Origin: Gammaproteobacteria bacterium
GTDB lineage: Bacteria; Pseudomonadota; Gammaproteobacteria; Eutrophobiales; Eutrophobiaceae
Assembly (NCBI GenBank): GCA_021773245.1
Contig: JAJFKK010000044.1
Span: 1 to 42,479, forward strand
DNA length: 42,479 nucleotides
Direction: 5' to 3'
The notes beneath the pieces were generated by a model that was not told the DNA's origin, made no database searches, and saw only the letters and a program-made list of their open reading frames with translations. Below, piece by piece: positions 7,664 to 16,169 of the stretch. Position 1 is the stretch's first letter; the number at the start of each line of letters is the position of its first letter. The position numbers and the translations under genes were made by a program.

Positions 7664-9334
7664 ATGACTTCATTTATTGCTGTCTTGCCCTTGTTAGTGG
7701 TGTTTGTATTGTTGGTTGTCTTCAGATGGTCTGCTCTTAAAGCCATGCCACTGGCTTTAATTCTGACCATTATTACAGCACTTTTTTACTGGGAAATGCC
7801 AAGCATTAGAATTGCTGCGGCCTCTATCGAAGGTTTACTTATTGCCGGTAAAGTCCTATACATTATCTTCGGCGCATTGTTATTGTTATTCGCCTTGATA
7901 CATTCCGGTGTTGTTAACACCATTCGTAATAGTTTCAAAAGCGTTTCACCAGACCCACGTATTCAAGCCATTATTATTGCTTGGACATTCGGGGCGTTTA
8001 TAGAAGGCGCTTCAGGATTTGGTACTCCGGCAGCTATCGCTGCACCCTTATTAGTTATGCTGGGATTCCCTCCTATGGCGGCAGTTATGTCAGCATTAAT
8101 TATTCAAAGTACACCGGTATCGTTTGGCGCAGTGGGTACACCTATTTTAGTCGGGGTACATGGCGGCTTACATAACAGCAATATCGTCAATCAATTTATC
8201 GCCTCATCAGATAGCATCCTTGATTTTCAGGAATTGATTTATCAAATAGGATTACAAGTCGCCATCTTACACGGCATCATCGGCACGATTATGCCATTAT
8301 TCGTTGTCTCGTTATTAACACGTTTCTTTGGTAAAAATAAATCATGGAAAGAAGGCCTTGAGGTCTATCCCTTTGCATTATTTGCCGGCTTTTGTTTTAC
8401 CATTCCTTACGTTTTATTTGCTTATTATTTCGGCCCGGAATTCCCTTCCTTGCTTGGTGGTCTTGTTGCATTGTCTATTTGTGTTTTTGTAGCGCATAAA
8501 GGTTGGTTGCAACCATCGAACATTTGGCAATTTCCGGAAAAAAAGAACTGGTTAAAAGAATGGAGTGGCGTTACTGAATTCACGCAAGTAGAAATCACAC
8601 CTAAACGTACTTCAATATTTGCAGCTATTTTTCCTTATTTTATTGTTGCATCACTGCTAGTTTTAACCCGACTACCGTCCTTACCTTTTAAGCAATGGTT
8701 ATCTAATTTCTCATTCCAGATTTCCGATATTCTGGGAACCGGTATCAATACCAGTATCAACTTATTTGTGTTGCCCGGTGGTGTATTCATCTTCACCGTT
8801 ATCTGCTGCATCTTTTACTATGGCATGACCCGCTCTCAGTGTACGGCGATGATGAAAGATACCAGCAAAGCATTATTGAGTGCAGCACCAGTTCTTTTAT
8901 TTGCCGTCCCTATGGTAAGAATATTTATACAATCACAAGAAAATGCAGCCGGCTTTGCAAGTATGCCTATAGAGTTAGCTCAATCCGTGGCAGCGATTAG
9001 TGGCGCAGCATGGCCAGCATTTGCAGCGGTGATAGGTGCTTTGGGCGCATTCATTGCGGGTAGTAATACAATCAGTAACCTGACGTTTTCTTTGTTTCAA
9101 TTCGGTGTTGGTTTGGAACTGACGTTATCACCTATATTAATAGTTGCTTTACAAGCTATTGGTGGTGCGGCGGGAAATATGATTTGTATACATAATATTG
9201 TTGCAGCATCTGCCACATGCGGCCTTGTCGGTCAGGAAGGTAACTTGATCAGAAAGACGATTATACCTACGGTTTATTACCTGTTTATGGCTGCAATACT
9301 GGGTTTAATATTGGCACAATTCACAACGAAATAA
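7664..9334 (+). CDS. lctP: L-lactate permease
   Basis: 556-residue inner-membrane transporter of the LctP/LldP family, importing L-lactate (also D-lactate or glycolate in relatives) with protons. Many hydrophobic helices are evident, and the family segments are intact: FGAFIEGASGFGTPAAIAAP, SFGAVGTPI, and near the C-terminus FIAGSNTISNLTFSLFQ and GNMICIHNIVAASATCGL. Full length for the family. A GCAGGAAA ribosome-binding site precedes the ATG. It starts 31 bases after the GMC gene and is followed 18 bases later by the Lin0512 gene. Together with lutABC downstream it makes a lactate uptake-and-oxidation pair. The substrate could be another small 2-hydroxy acid. Confidence 0.95.
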   Translation: MTSFIAVLPLLVVFVLLVVFRWSALKAMPLALILTIITALFYWEMPSIRIAAASIEGLLIAGKVLYIIFGALLLLFALIHSGVVNTIRNSFKSVSPDPRIQAIIIAWTFGAFIEGASGFGTPAAIAAPLLVMLGFPPMAAVMSALIIQSTPVSFGAVGTPILVGVHGGLHNSNIVNQFIASSDSILDFQELIYQIGLQVAILHGIIGTIMPLFVVSLLTRFFGKNKSWKEGLEVYPFALFAGFCFTIPYVLFAYYFGPEFPSLLGGLVALSICVFVAHKGWLQPSNIWQFPEKKNWLKEWSGVTEFTQVEITPKRTSIFAAIFPYFIVASLLVLTRLPSLPFKQWLSNFSFQISDILGTGINTSINLFVLPGGVFIFTVICCIFYYGMTRSQCTAMMKDTSKALLSAAPVLLFAVPMVRIFIQSQENAAGFASMPIELAQSVAAISGAAWPAFAAVIGALGAFIAGSNTISNLTFSLFQFGVGLELTLSPILIVALQAIGGAAGNMICIHNIVAASATCGLVGQEGNLIRKTIIPTVYYLFMAAILGLILAQFTTK

Positions 9335-9352
9335 AATTTAAGGAAAGTAATA

Positions 9353-9688
9353 ATGAAAAATCGTTACGTAACTGAAATGGGCATGGGTGTTGATGTGCAT
9401 GGTGGTGATTATACAAAAGCAGCTAAACGTGCAGTTTCCGATGCGATTAGGCATTCGAGCCTCAATTTTTTTCCTGTTTTGGGCAAATCTCCTGATGATA
9501 TGTTTATTACTGTAAAGATTGCTGCGGGTAATCCAGATGCTATTGACAAGAAAGCTGTTGCGGCAGAACTGCCTTACGGCACGGTAACGGTGGAACCTGT
9601 CAAAGGTGGACTTGACGTTCCCGGAGTTAATAATGATCTAATGGTCATTGTTAATGCCGTTGTGCTGGTACACCTGGATGATGACTAG
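9353..9688 (+). CDS. Lin0512-family conserved protein
   Basis: 111 residues, matching the short conserved family known as Lin0512 (function unknown). The recognisable parts are the N-terminal GMGVDVHGGDYTKAAKRAVSDAIRHSSL, in shorter pieces GVDVHGGDYT and AVSDAIRHSS, then DDMFITVKIAAGNP and the C-terminal hydrophobic strand VIVNAVVLVHL. The alternation of strands and helices suggests a small alpha/beta, possibly ring-forming fold, with no signal peptide, so it acts in the cytoplasm. An AAGGA box lies ahead of the ATG, 18 bases after lctP, so it is very probably cotranscribed. Its job with a lactate permease is unknown; a small-molecule binding or turnover role is possible. Confidence 0.75.
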   Translation: MKNRYVTEMGMGVDVHGGDYTKAAKRAVSDAIRHSSLNFFPVLGKSPDDMFITVKIAAGNPDAIDKKAVAAELPYGTVTVEPVKGGLDVPGVNNDLMVIVNAVVLVHLDDD

Positions 9689-9745
9689 TATTCGTCTCTT
9701 CTACTTTTTCACAGACAGTATTTATGCCGCTCTATAAATAATGTA

Positions 9746-10621
9746 ATGTCGAACTGTCTCGAAGATATAAAGACAAAAAAATTACATCCGCAGATAGGAT
9801 TGGAAATCAGCGGAGTTGAATTATCACAAGAAATACCTGACGAAGTCTTTAGTTATATTCTTGATGCCTTCAACAAATACGCCGTTGTTTTATTTCGAAA
9901 TCAACCTTTAAACGATAAACAACAAATCACCTTTAGTCGATTATTCGGTGAGCTTGAACCCACCAGTATAATGAAAGCTGCAACTAACCAGTTTATATAT
10001 CAGATTTCAAACATAGATGGTTATGGAAAAGTATTACCCGCAGACTCAAAAAAAAGAGCACTTCTGGAAGTTAATACAAATTGGCATATAGACAGTTCAT
10101 ACAAATCACCTCCTGCTCTGGCTTCAATCTTATCAGCACGTCAGATTCCAATATTTGAATCTAGTTATACCGAATTTTGCGCATTAATTCCCGCATATGA
10201 AGATTTATCTGACAATGAGAAGCAAACCCTGCGCGGACTAATTTGTATACATGATTATAATTATTCTTTGAATAAGAAAAACGCTACGGGTGTACCGCAG
10301 AATGAAAAAGATACACTTCAACCATGCGAACAACCTTTAGTTCATAAACATTCAGACAATGGTGAAACAAGCCTTTATCTGAGTAGTCACATCTCATCAA
10401 TAAAGGGTATGCCTGTCAATAAAGGACGTAAGATAGTGGATGACTTAATGAAAACATGCATAAACCCTGAGCATATTTACAGACATGAATGGCAACAAGA
10501 CGACCTTATAATATGGGATAATCGTTGCGTAATGCATCGCTCTACAGGCGTGCCATATAAAGAAGTTAGACGAGCACATAGAACTACAATCCGTTGTAAA
10601 ATGCCATTAGTTGCTGTGTAA
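9746..10621 (+). CDS. TauD/TfdA-family Fe(II)/2-oxoglutarate dioxygenase
   Basis: 291-residue non-heme iron oxygenase that would hydroxylate an organic substrate using 2-oxoglutarate and oxygen. The iron facial triad is visible: H114 and D116 in NWHIDSSYK and the distal H264 in DNRCVMHRSTG, with an Arg-rich RRAHRTTIR after it to bind 2-oxoglutarate. The N-terminal half has the usual VVLFRNQPL and FSRLFGELEP. One family segment is altered: the usual Gly-Gly-x-Thr stretch after the first strand reads ESSYTEFC. The substrate of this subgroup (taurine, chlorophenoxyacetate, alkyl sulfate and others) is not predictable. It is followed by a 100-base gap before lutA that may hold a promoter. Confidence 0.88.
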   Translation: MSNCLEDIKTKKLHPQIGLEISGVELSQEIPDEVFSYILDAFNKYAVVLFRNQPLNDKQQITFSRLFGELEPTSIMKAATNQFIYQISNIDGYGKVLPADSKKRALLEVNTNWHIDSSYKSPPALASILSARQIPIFESSYTEFCALIPAYEDLSDNEKQTLRGLICIHDYNYSLNKKNATGVPQNEKDTLQPCEQPLVHKHSDNGETSLYLSSHISSIKGMPVNKGRKIVDDLMKTCINPEHIYRHEWQQDDLIIWDNRCVMHRSTGVPYKEVRRAHRTTIRCKMPLVAV

Positions 10622-10721
10622 TTAATTATAAACTTATTGGCAACAAAGATGGCATGATAGAAGTAACTTTAATGTGTATTTATGTGTTAATTATTTTTAA
10701 TAATCAGAACTTTCTAATAAC

Positions 10722-11468
10722 ATGAAAATTGGTTTTTTTGTAACTTGTTTAGTCGATACATTACGTCCAGAGATAGCTATCGCATCGATAAAACTTCTTG
10801 AAGATGCTAATTGTGATGTCCATGTTCCTTCTCAACAAACCTGTTGTGCACAAATTGCTTTTAATAATGGAGATCTGGAAACGAGTAAAAGTATTGCAAG
10901 GAATGTAATTAATGTTTTTGAACCATTCGACTACCTTGTTGCGCCGTCTGGCTCCTGTCTGTCAATGATAAAAGTTCATTATCCCGAACTATTTAAAGAT
11001 GAAGCGAAAATGCTGGAACGAGCAAATAATCTTTCTGAAAAAAGCTATGAAATATTGACTTTTTTAAATGATATTCTTGATATAAAAATAAAAAAACGAT
11101 TTCCCGCGACAGTGACTTACCACGATAGTTGCTCAGGTTTGCGTGAGCTTGGAATAAAGTCTCAACCTAGAAAATTACTTTCTCAAATTAAAGACTTAAA
11201 GATTACTGAGATGCATGAACCTGAAGTTTGTTGCGGCTTTGGTGGGACATTCTGTGTCAAATACCCTGAGATTTCGACAAATATAGTGACAGAAAAATCT
11301 AATGATATAAAAAATACTGGTGCAGATATTCTAGTTGGCGGTGATCTTGGCTGCTTACTCAATATATCAGGTCGTTGTTCACGTATGAACATACCAATCA
11401 AATGTTTTCACACTGTAGAGCTATTGGCTGGTATTGACGATTGTTTGCCGATTGGAAAAACAAAATAA
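10722..11468 (+). CDS. lutA: Lactate utilisation Fe-S oxidoreductase subunit LutA (LldE)
   Basis: 248-residue subunit of the LutABC L-lactate dehydrogenase. It holds the two cysteine-rich motifs of the CCG (DUF3390-like) domain family: TCCAQIAFNNGD near residue 41, where the usual third Gly is Ala, and EVCCGFGGTFCVKYPEIS near residue 167, plus YHDSCSGLRELGI. These bind an iron-sulfur cofactor as in heterodisulfide reductase HdrB. Cytoplasmic, no signal. The gap upstream and the tight spacing to lutB (8 bases) make lutA the head of lutABC. No lutR or lutP-type regulator gene adjoins it. Confidence 0.93.
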   Translation: MKIGFFVTCLVDTLRPEIAIASIKLLEDANCDVHVPSQQTCCAQIAFNNGDLETSKSIARNVINVFEPFDYLVAPSGSCLSMIKVHYPELFKDEAKMLERANNLSEKSYEILTFLNDILDIKIKKRFPATVTYHDSCSGLRELGIKSQPRKLLSQIKDLKITEMHEPEVCCGFGGTFCVKYPEISTNIVTEKSNDIKNTGADILVGGDLGCLLNISGRCSRMNIPIKCFHTVELLAGIDDCLPIGKTK

Positions 11469-11476
11469 GACAGTCC

Positions 11477-12898
11477 ATGCCAAACACAAATACAGAATTT
11501 AAATACAAAGCAAGGGAAGCATTGAAAGATGAGCAATTGCAACAAGCACTTGTCGGGGTAAAGCAAGGACTTGTTAATAATCGTCTCGATGCCATTAAAG
11601 TTGTACCTGAATTCGAATCGTTTAGAAATGATGCTGCAGCTGTCAAACAACATGTCCTGGAAAACCTTGATTTATACCTGGAAGAATTTGAAGAAAATGC
11701 AATTTCATCAGGAGCAATCGTACACTGGGCGAAAACTGCTGAAGATGCACGTCAGATTATCCTTGATATATGTAAGCAAAATAATGCAAAAAATATTATC
11801 AAAGGAAAATCCATGGTTTCTGAAGAAATCAGATTAAATGAAGCACTTAAAAATAATGGACTAGATGTTGTCGAGACAGATCTTGGTGAATACATTGTGC
11901 AACTTGCAGATGAGCCACCCAGCCACATTATCATGCCCTGTATTCACAAAACACTAAGTCAAATTACGCAGTTGTTCAGAAAGAATCATACGGACATACA
12001 TAAGGCCGATAAAAATTATTCGGTTGCTGATATCGTTAATGAAGCACGTGAGGTAATGCGTAGAAAGTTTTTATCTGCTGATATTGGAATTATCGGTGCA
12101 AATTTCCTCATTGCTGAAACAGGTTCAATAGTGCTTGTAACAAATGAAGGTAACGGCGATCTATGCAGTTGCTTACCAAAAACACAAATCATCACCACCA
12201 GTATTGAAAAAGTTCTTCCAACACTCGACGATGCTTCCTTACTATTGAAAGTGCTCGCCAGAAGTGCAACAGGTCAACAAATAACTTCCTATAACACTTT
12301 ATTAACCGGTCCTAAACAAGATAACGATAAAGATGGACCAGAAGAAATGCATATTGTTCTGGTTGATAACGGTCGCAGCAAAATGTTGAAAACCGAGTTA
12401 AGGGAGATGCTAAGATGTATTCGTTGTGGCGCCTGTCTAAATCATTGCCCTGTTTATGGTTCTGTCGGTGGGCATGCTTATAATTCTGTTTATCCCGGCC
12501 CTATGGGTTCAATTCTGTCGCCAGCAATTGAAGGGCTGGAAAAATATTATGATCTTCCAAACGCCTGTACGCTTAATGGCCGCTGTGAATCAGTATGCCC
12601 GGTAAAAATACCCTTAACAAAAATTTTACGTCATCTGAGAAATGAGCAATTCAAAAAAAGACTAAATAATAAATCAACCAGGTTTTCGTTAAAGCTCTGG
12701 TCGTTTTTTGCCACGCGCCCTAAACTTTATCATCGATTTAATTCTTTATTTATCAATGCATTAAATATCTATATAAATATTCTTAATCGGTGTAGTGCAA
12801 TTCCTGTTTTTAGCAGTTGGTTAAAGTCTCGCGACTTTGCCCCATCCCAGCAGAAAACGTTTCAACAGATTTGGCAATCTCGGAAGGAAAATGACTGA
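11477..12898 (+). CDS. lutB: Lactate utilisation iron-sulfur protein LutB (LldF)
   Basis: 473-residue central subunit of LutABC. N-terminal LUD domain (KSMVSEEIRLNEAL, DLGEYIVQLADEPPSHI, AETGSIVLVTNEGN) and a C-terminal ferredoxin-like domain with C314-x2-C317-x2-C320-x3-C324 followed by P. The second motif reads C364-x2-N367-x2-C370-x3-C374, so one expected cluster cysteine is Asn. A frame extension to an ATG at 11441 exists but overlaps lutA; ATG 11477 gives MPNTNTEFK, matching the start of E. coli YkgF, so I prefer it. It lies 8 bases after lutA and overlaps lutC by 8. Electrons probably go to a quinone or cytochrome; the acceptor is not known. Confidence 0.95.
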   Translation: MPNTNTEFKYKAREALKDEQLQQALVGVKQGLVNNRLDAIKVVPEFESFRNDAAAVKQHVLENLDLYLEEFEENAISSGAIVHWAKTAEDARQIILDICKQNNAKNIIKGKSMVSEEIRLNEALKNNGLDVVETDLGEYIVQLADEPPSHIIMPCIHKTLSQITQLFRKNHTDIHKADKNYSVADIVNEAREVMRRKFLSADIGIIGANFLIAETGSIVLVTNEGNGDLCSCLPKTQIITTSIEKVLPTLDDASLLLKVLARSATGQQITSYNTLLTGPKQDNDKDGPEEMHIVLVDNGRSKMLKTELREMLRCIRCGACLNHCPVYGSVGGHAYNSVYPGPMGSILSPAIEGLEKYYDLPNACTLNGRCESVCPVKIPLTKILRHLRNEQFKKRLNNKSTRFSLKLWSFFATRPKLYHRFNSLFINALNIYINILNRCSAIPVFSSWLKSRDFAPSQQKTFQQIWQSRKEND

Positions 12899-13535
12899 TC
12901 TTATGTATTTAAATTCGAAACAACGAACGGATATTCTGGGTGATATTAAACTTACCCTAGATGATCTCGGCTTAAGAAAAGAAAGAAAGAAAAATAATTT
13001 AATTGATAAAAATACTGCGTCTAAAGATATAAATATCGAAAAATTTAAAAAATGCATCATTGATGCCTCTGCTACGATATCTATTGTAAATTCTCCAGAT
13101 AATATTTCTCTTGAAGTAAAAACCTTTCTACATGATAAGAATATTTCTTCACCAATCGCTATCATCGATCCTCAGTTATTTGATGAAATTGACGGTCATG
13201 GATTAAATATAACGAATGAATATGACCGTAATGATATTACTGTCAGTATGACAAAGGCATGGATGGCTATAGAAGAAACCGGTAGCTTGATAATGAAATC
13301 ATGCCCGAGAAATCCAACAAGTCTTAACTTCCTCCCTGATTACCATATAGTAATACTTGATAGAAATTCCATCGTTCACAATATGAATCAGGTTTGGAAA
13401 GAATTAAGGGAAAGTAAAAAAAGCCTACCGAGGACAATCAATATTATTACTGGTCCAAGTCGAACAGCAGATATCGAACATACTATCCAACTAGGCGCAC
13501 ATGGACCGCGTAGCCTTCATGTCATCGTTATTTGA
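12891..13535 (+). CDS. lutC: Lactate utilisation protein LutC (LldG)
   Basis: 214-residue LUD-domain subunit of the LutABC lactate dehydrogenase. The C-terminal half is diagnostic: AIEETGSLIMKS, LPDYHIVILDRNSIVHNM, INIITGPSRTADIEHTIQLG and GPRSLHVIVI. ATG 12891 has a GGAAGGAAA box just upstream and overlaps the lutB stop by 8 bases, a usual translational coupling. An ATG at 12837 would add 18 basic residues inside lutB and is less likely. The first ~90 residues are Lys/Asn-rich and diverged, as is common in LutC. Confidence 0.92.
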   Translation: MTDLMYLNSKQRTDILGDIKLTLDDLGLRKERKKNNLIDKNTASKDINIEKFKKCIIDASATISIVNSPDNISLEVKTFLHDKNISSPIAIIDPQLFDEIDGHGLNITNEYDRNDITVSMTKAWMAIEETGSLIMKSCPRNPTSLNFLPDYHIVILDRNSIVHNMNQVWKELRESKKSLPRTINIITGPSRTADIEHTIQLGAHGPRSLHVIVI

Positions 13536-13563
13536 TGCTGTTATAAATTAGATTAATTTATCT

Positions 13564-14214
13564 ATGAAAGAAATACTTATATTTTTTGATGCTGTTGGGA
13601 CATTGATATATCCAGATCCGCCTGTTTACGGGACCTATCAATCAATAGCAAATAAATATGGTTCAAATCTCACAGAAGACATCATTTCAAAAAGGTTTAA
13701 AGAATCATATAAAACACATTTTTCTATAAATCCCGAAATAAATACCTTATCAAACGAAAAACTGGAAAAACAAAGGTGGAAAAATGTTGTTGATGATATT
13801 TTTAATGAGACATCAGTCAGTAATCCTGATCTTTTTCTTGAACTCTGGCAACATTTTTCCGAGCCCAACCATTGGAAATTATATGACGATACAAAACAGT
13901 TTTTAGATAAGCTTATTAATACAGGAATATACGTAGGCCTTGCTTCTAATTTCGATGCAAGAATATTAACTATCAGCAAAGAACTTCTACCCACAATAGA
14001 CGCGTCACGAATTTTTTACTCTACTGATCTAGGCTTTGCTAAACCAAATGTTAATTTTTATAAATCTATTGGAAATGCTACACAAGGCAATCCGGAAAAT
14101 TATATTATGATCGGTGATGATTGGGAAAATGATATTGAAGCAGCAAATAATGCAGGTTGGACTGCAATACACAGAGATGATATAGATACGCTATATACGA
14201 AATTACACTTATAG
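13564..14214 (+). CDS. HAD-superfamily (subfamily IA) hydrolase
   Basis: 216-residue haloacid-dehalogenase-fold protein. Motif I is FFDAVGTLI with the nucleophile at D9; motif II is in GLASNFDAR; the conserved Lys is in GFAKPN; motif III is MIGDDWENDIEAANNAGW. The second Asp usually found two residues after the nucleophile in phosphatases is Val (D-A-V-G-T), a variant seen in the HDHD3/REG-2-like group. It may be a phosphatase or dehalogenase on a small organic substrate; the substrate is not predictable. It starts 28 bases after lutC and looks cotranscribed. Cytoplasmic; length normal for the subfamily. Confidence 0.85.
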   Translation: MKEILIFFDAVGTLIYPDPPVYGTYQSIANKYGSNLTEDIISKRFKESYKTHFSINPEINTLSNEKLEKQRWKNVVDDIFNETSVSNPDLFLELWQHFSEPNHWKLYDDTKQFLDKLINTGIYVGLASNFDARILTISKELLPTIDASRIFYSTDLGFAKPNVNFYKSIGNATQGNPENYIMIGDDWENDIEAANNAGWTAIHRDDIDTLYTKLHL

Positions 14215-14279
14215 CACCTGTTATTAATTAATATTTAAAATAATATTAACTAAAAATATAGAAAACGCGGTATATCTAA

Positions 14280-14882
14280 TTGAAAAAAATAATCATCTCA
14301 CTATTTATTTCCCTACTCTTAATCAGCACAACATATGCCAGAGATGCCACAGATGTTGTGTTTGATGTCGATCAATTTATTGCAGATGGAGCCATCAAGT
14401 TATTTCGTACTGGCTGTCTAAAATATTATACTAATCAGAGTGAGTTTGAATTTTGGGTAAACAGGAATTCTTTTAAACTCATACCTACATTTGCGGCAGT
14501 TAACCTTTTAAAAAAACCGGGAGGCAAAGCATATTCTGTTAGCAACAGAGACTCTGTTAATAACATAAATGTTGATTACGTTTTAGCTGCAGAAGCTGAA
14601 AATCAATGCACCGTATTTATAAATAAGGTCAATATCGATATAGTTAGAAAGTCATTTACAAAATTTAGAAGTGAATTTATGAAATCAAACCTTATCTTGA
14701 ACACTTCATCAAAAACAAAAGATATTTTAGGAGGAAAACTAAAGACCATTCAATATGAATATTACAAAAATGAACAATGGCAGATGACTTTAGAAGTTAT
14801 TGAATCAACATCTAAAAAAACGTTCTATCCTTTTATTATTAGCGCTAAAACGAAAAGAAGGATGGATAATAATTTCAAGTAG
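14280..14882 (+). CDS. Secreted protein of unknown function (TTG start)
   Basis: 200 residues beginning with a TTG codon that gives a clean signal peptide, MKKIIISLFISLLLISTTYA, cleaved before RDAT. The mature part has two cysteines (in RTGCLKYY and NQCTVFI) that could form one disulfide, and a mixed alpha/beta composition rich in Lys and Asn. I do not recognise the family. No ribosome-binding site is evident and there is no in-frame ATG that would keep the signal peptide. It is the last plus-strand gene before a convergent minus-strand gene only 10 bases away. Base composition is like its neighbours. Confidence 0.7.
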   Translation: MKKIIISLFISLLLISTTYARDATDVVFDVDQFIADGAIKLFRTGCLKYYTNQSEFEFWVNRNSFKLIPTFAAVNLLKKPGGKAYSVSNRDSVNNINVDYVLAAEAENQCTVFINKVNIDIVRKSFTKFRSEFMKSNLILNTSSKTKDILGGKLKTIQYEYYKNEQWQMTLEVIESTSKKTFYPFIISAKTKRRMDNNFK

Positions 14883-14892
14883 ACTATTAAAT

Positions 14893-16107
14893 TTAACGCA
14901 GAATTAAAATATCTTGGCCTCCATTACCTTTTTGAGAAGCCCTTCTTGCAATATACATATCGTTGATATTATCTCCATTGTAATCTGCCTCGTTTATATC
15001 AAAAACATTACCAGACTTACTTGACTCCTCAATATTGTTCAAACTGTCCAGATAAAATTTTCCGTCTCCATTATTTATATATGCATATAAAGTACCTGCA
15101 CCTTGTTTAAATATAATGGATGAGCCAGTTAGCACATCCAGATCACCATCATTGTCCAAATCAATAAATATTGCAGTAAAATTACTTTCCATGTCTTGCG
15201 GAAATTGGCTATTGTTAACATCTGTAAAAAAACCATTACTATTGTTTATCAATAACCGATCAGCAGGGTTTACTTTCATGGAAAACTGTACGTTAGCGTA
15301 ATATAAATCTATATCGCCATCATTATCGATGTCGCCAACAATTACCTCTCTACTTTCATCAATGGTTTTCGGTAGTCTATTTGAAGTCTCATCCTTAAAA
15401 TAACCTTTTCCATTATTAATATATATTTTATTTTGACCTTCATTTGCTTCCAGTAAATCGAGATCACCATCATTATCAACGTCAGCAAGATGTAAGTCTT
15501 GTGTCACATCGTCATTATCTGAATCCATTCTTTCCTGAGTCACATCAATAAAAGCACCCTCTCCATTATTTAATAAGATCTTATTTGCTCCATCGTTACC
15601 GATGATAATATCCATATAGCCATCATTATTAACATCAAAAACCACAACTGAATTCGATATGCCATCTACGGGAAGATTGTTGCTTGCATCAACAAAACTG
15701 CCATCACCACTATTAAAATAAAGTTCATTTTTTTTATCATCTTCAGAGACGAAAACAATATCTAGTTCACCATCATTATTAAAGTCTGCAACCCCAATAT
15801 CTTCACTGTCATGAGAATGACCAAAGCGGATAATGTCATCAAACTTTCCATTTCCATCATTTAGCAACACAATATTTTGACCGAATTCAATAGCCAGAAT
15901 AATATCGATATCACCATCCTTATCTATATCATGAGAAGCGGCATCCATTGTTTTACTTTTTACATCTAATTGCGCATGAGTAATTGTTGCCTTGGCATTA
16001 ATAACTGCTGATGAATAGACGGGTTCTGCAATTACAGAATTAATTTTAATCGGAAATAGCAGTACGACTAAGATCACTGTCGTTAATTTTTTAGTCTTTT
16101 TAACCAT
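14893..16107 (-). CDS. Secreted FG-GAP/VCBS-repeat protein
   Basis: 404 residues with an N-terminal signal (basic KKTKK, hydrophobic core to about residue 27, cut near IAEP). The rest is a row of about seven repeats of the FG-GAP/VCBS type, each with a calcium-binding loop D-x-D-x-D-G (DIDKDGDIDI, DFNNDGELDI, DVNNDGYMDI, DVDNDGDLDL, DIDNDGDIDL, DLDNDGDLDV, DYNGDNINDM) followed by a strand such as ILLNNGEGAFIDV. Such arrays fold as integrin-like propellers and act outside the cytoplasm in adhesion or ligand binding. No catalytic domain or anchor is seen. Monocistronic in appearance. Confidence 0.88.
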   Translation of the reverse strand: MVKKTKKLTTVILVVLLFPIKINSVIAEPVYSSAVINAKATITHAQLDVKSKTMDAASHDIDKDGDIDIILAIEFGQNIVLLNDGNGKFDDIIRFGHSHDSEDIGVADFNNDGELDIVFVSEDDKKNELYFNSGDGSFVDASNNLPVDGISNSVVVFDVNNDGYMDIIIGNDGANKILLNNGEGAFIDVTQERMDSDNDDVTQDLHLADVDNDGDLDLLEANEGQNKIYINNGKGYFKDETSNRLPKTIDESREVIVGDIDNDGDIDLYYANVQFSMKVNPADRLLINNSNGFFTDVNNSQFPQDMESNFTAIFIDLDNDGDLDVLTGSSIIFKQGAGTLYAYINNGDGKFYLDSLNNIEESSKSGNVFDINEADYNGDNINDMYIARRASQKGNGGQDILILR

Positions 16108-16169
16108 TGATTTTAAAGCTCAATATTTACTTTTTTTAAATATTTACCACAATCAAAATTCACTATATA

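Noticed and set aside
11398-11653. Overlapping minus-strand open frames at the lutA/lutB junction
   Set aside because: They run opposite to two well-supported coupled genes and show no motif.
14228-14249. AT-only inverted repeat TTAATATT/AATATTAA upstream of the TTG-start gene
   Set aside because: All A/T and expected by chance in such AT-rich DNA; no T-run or promoter fits.
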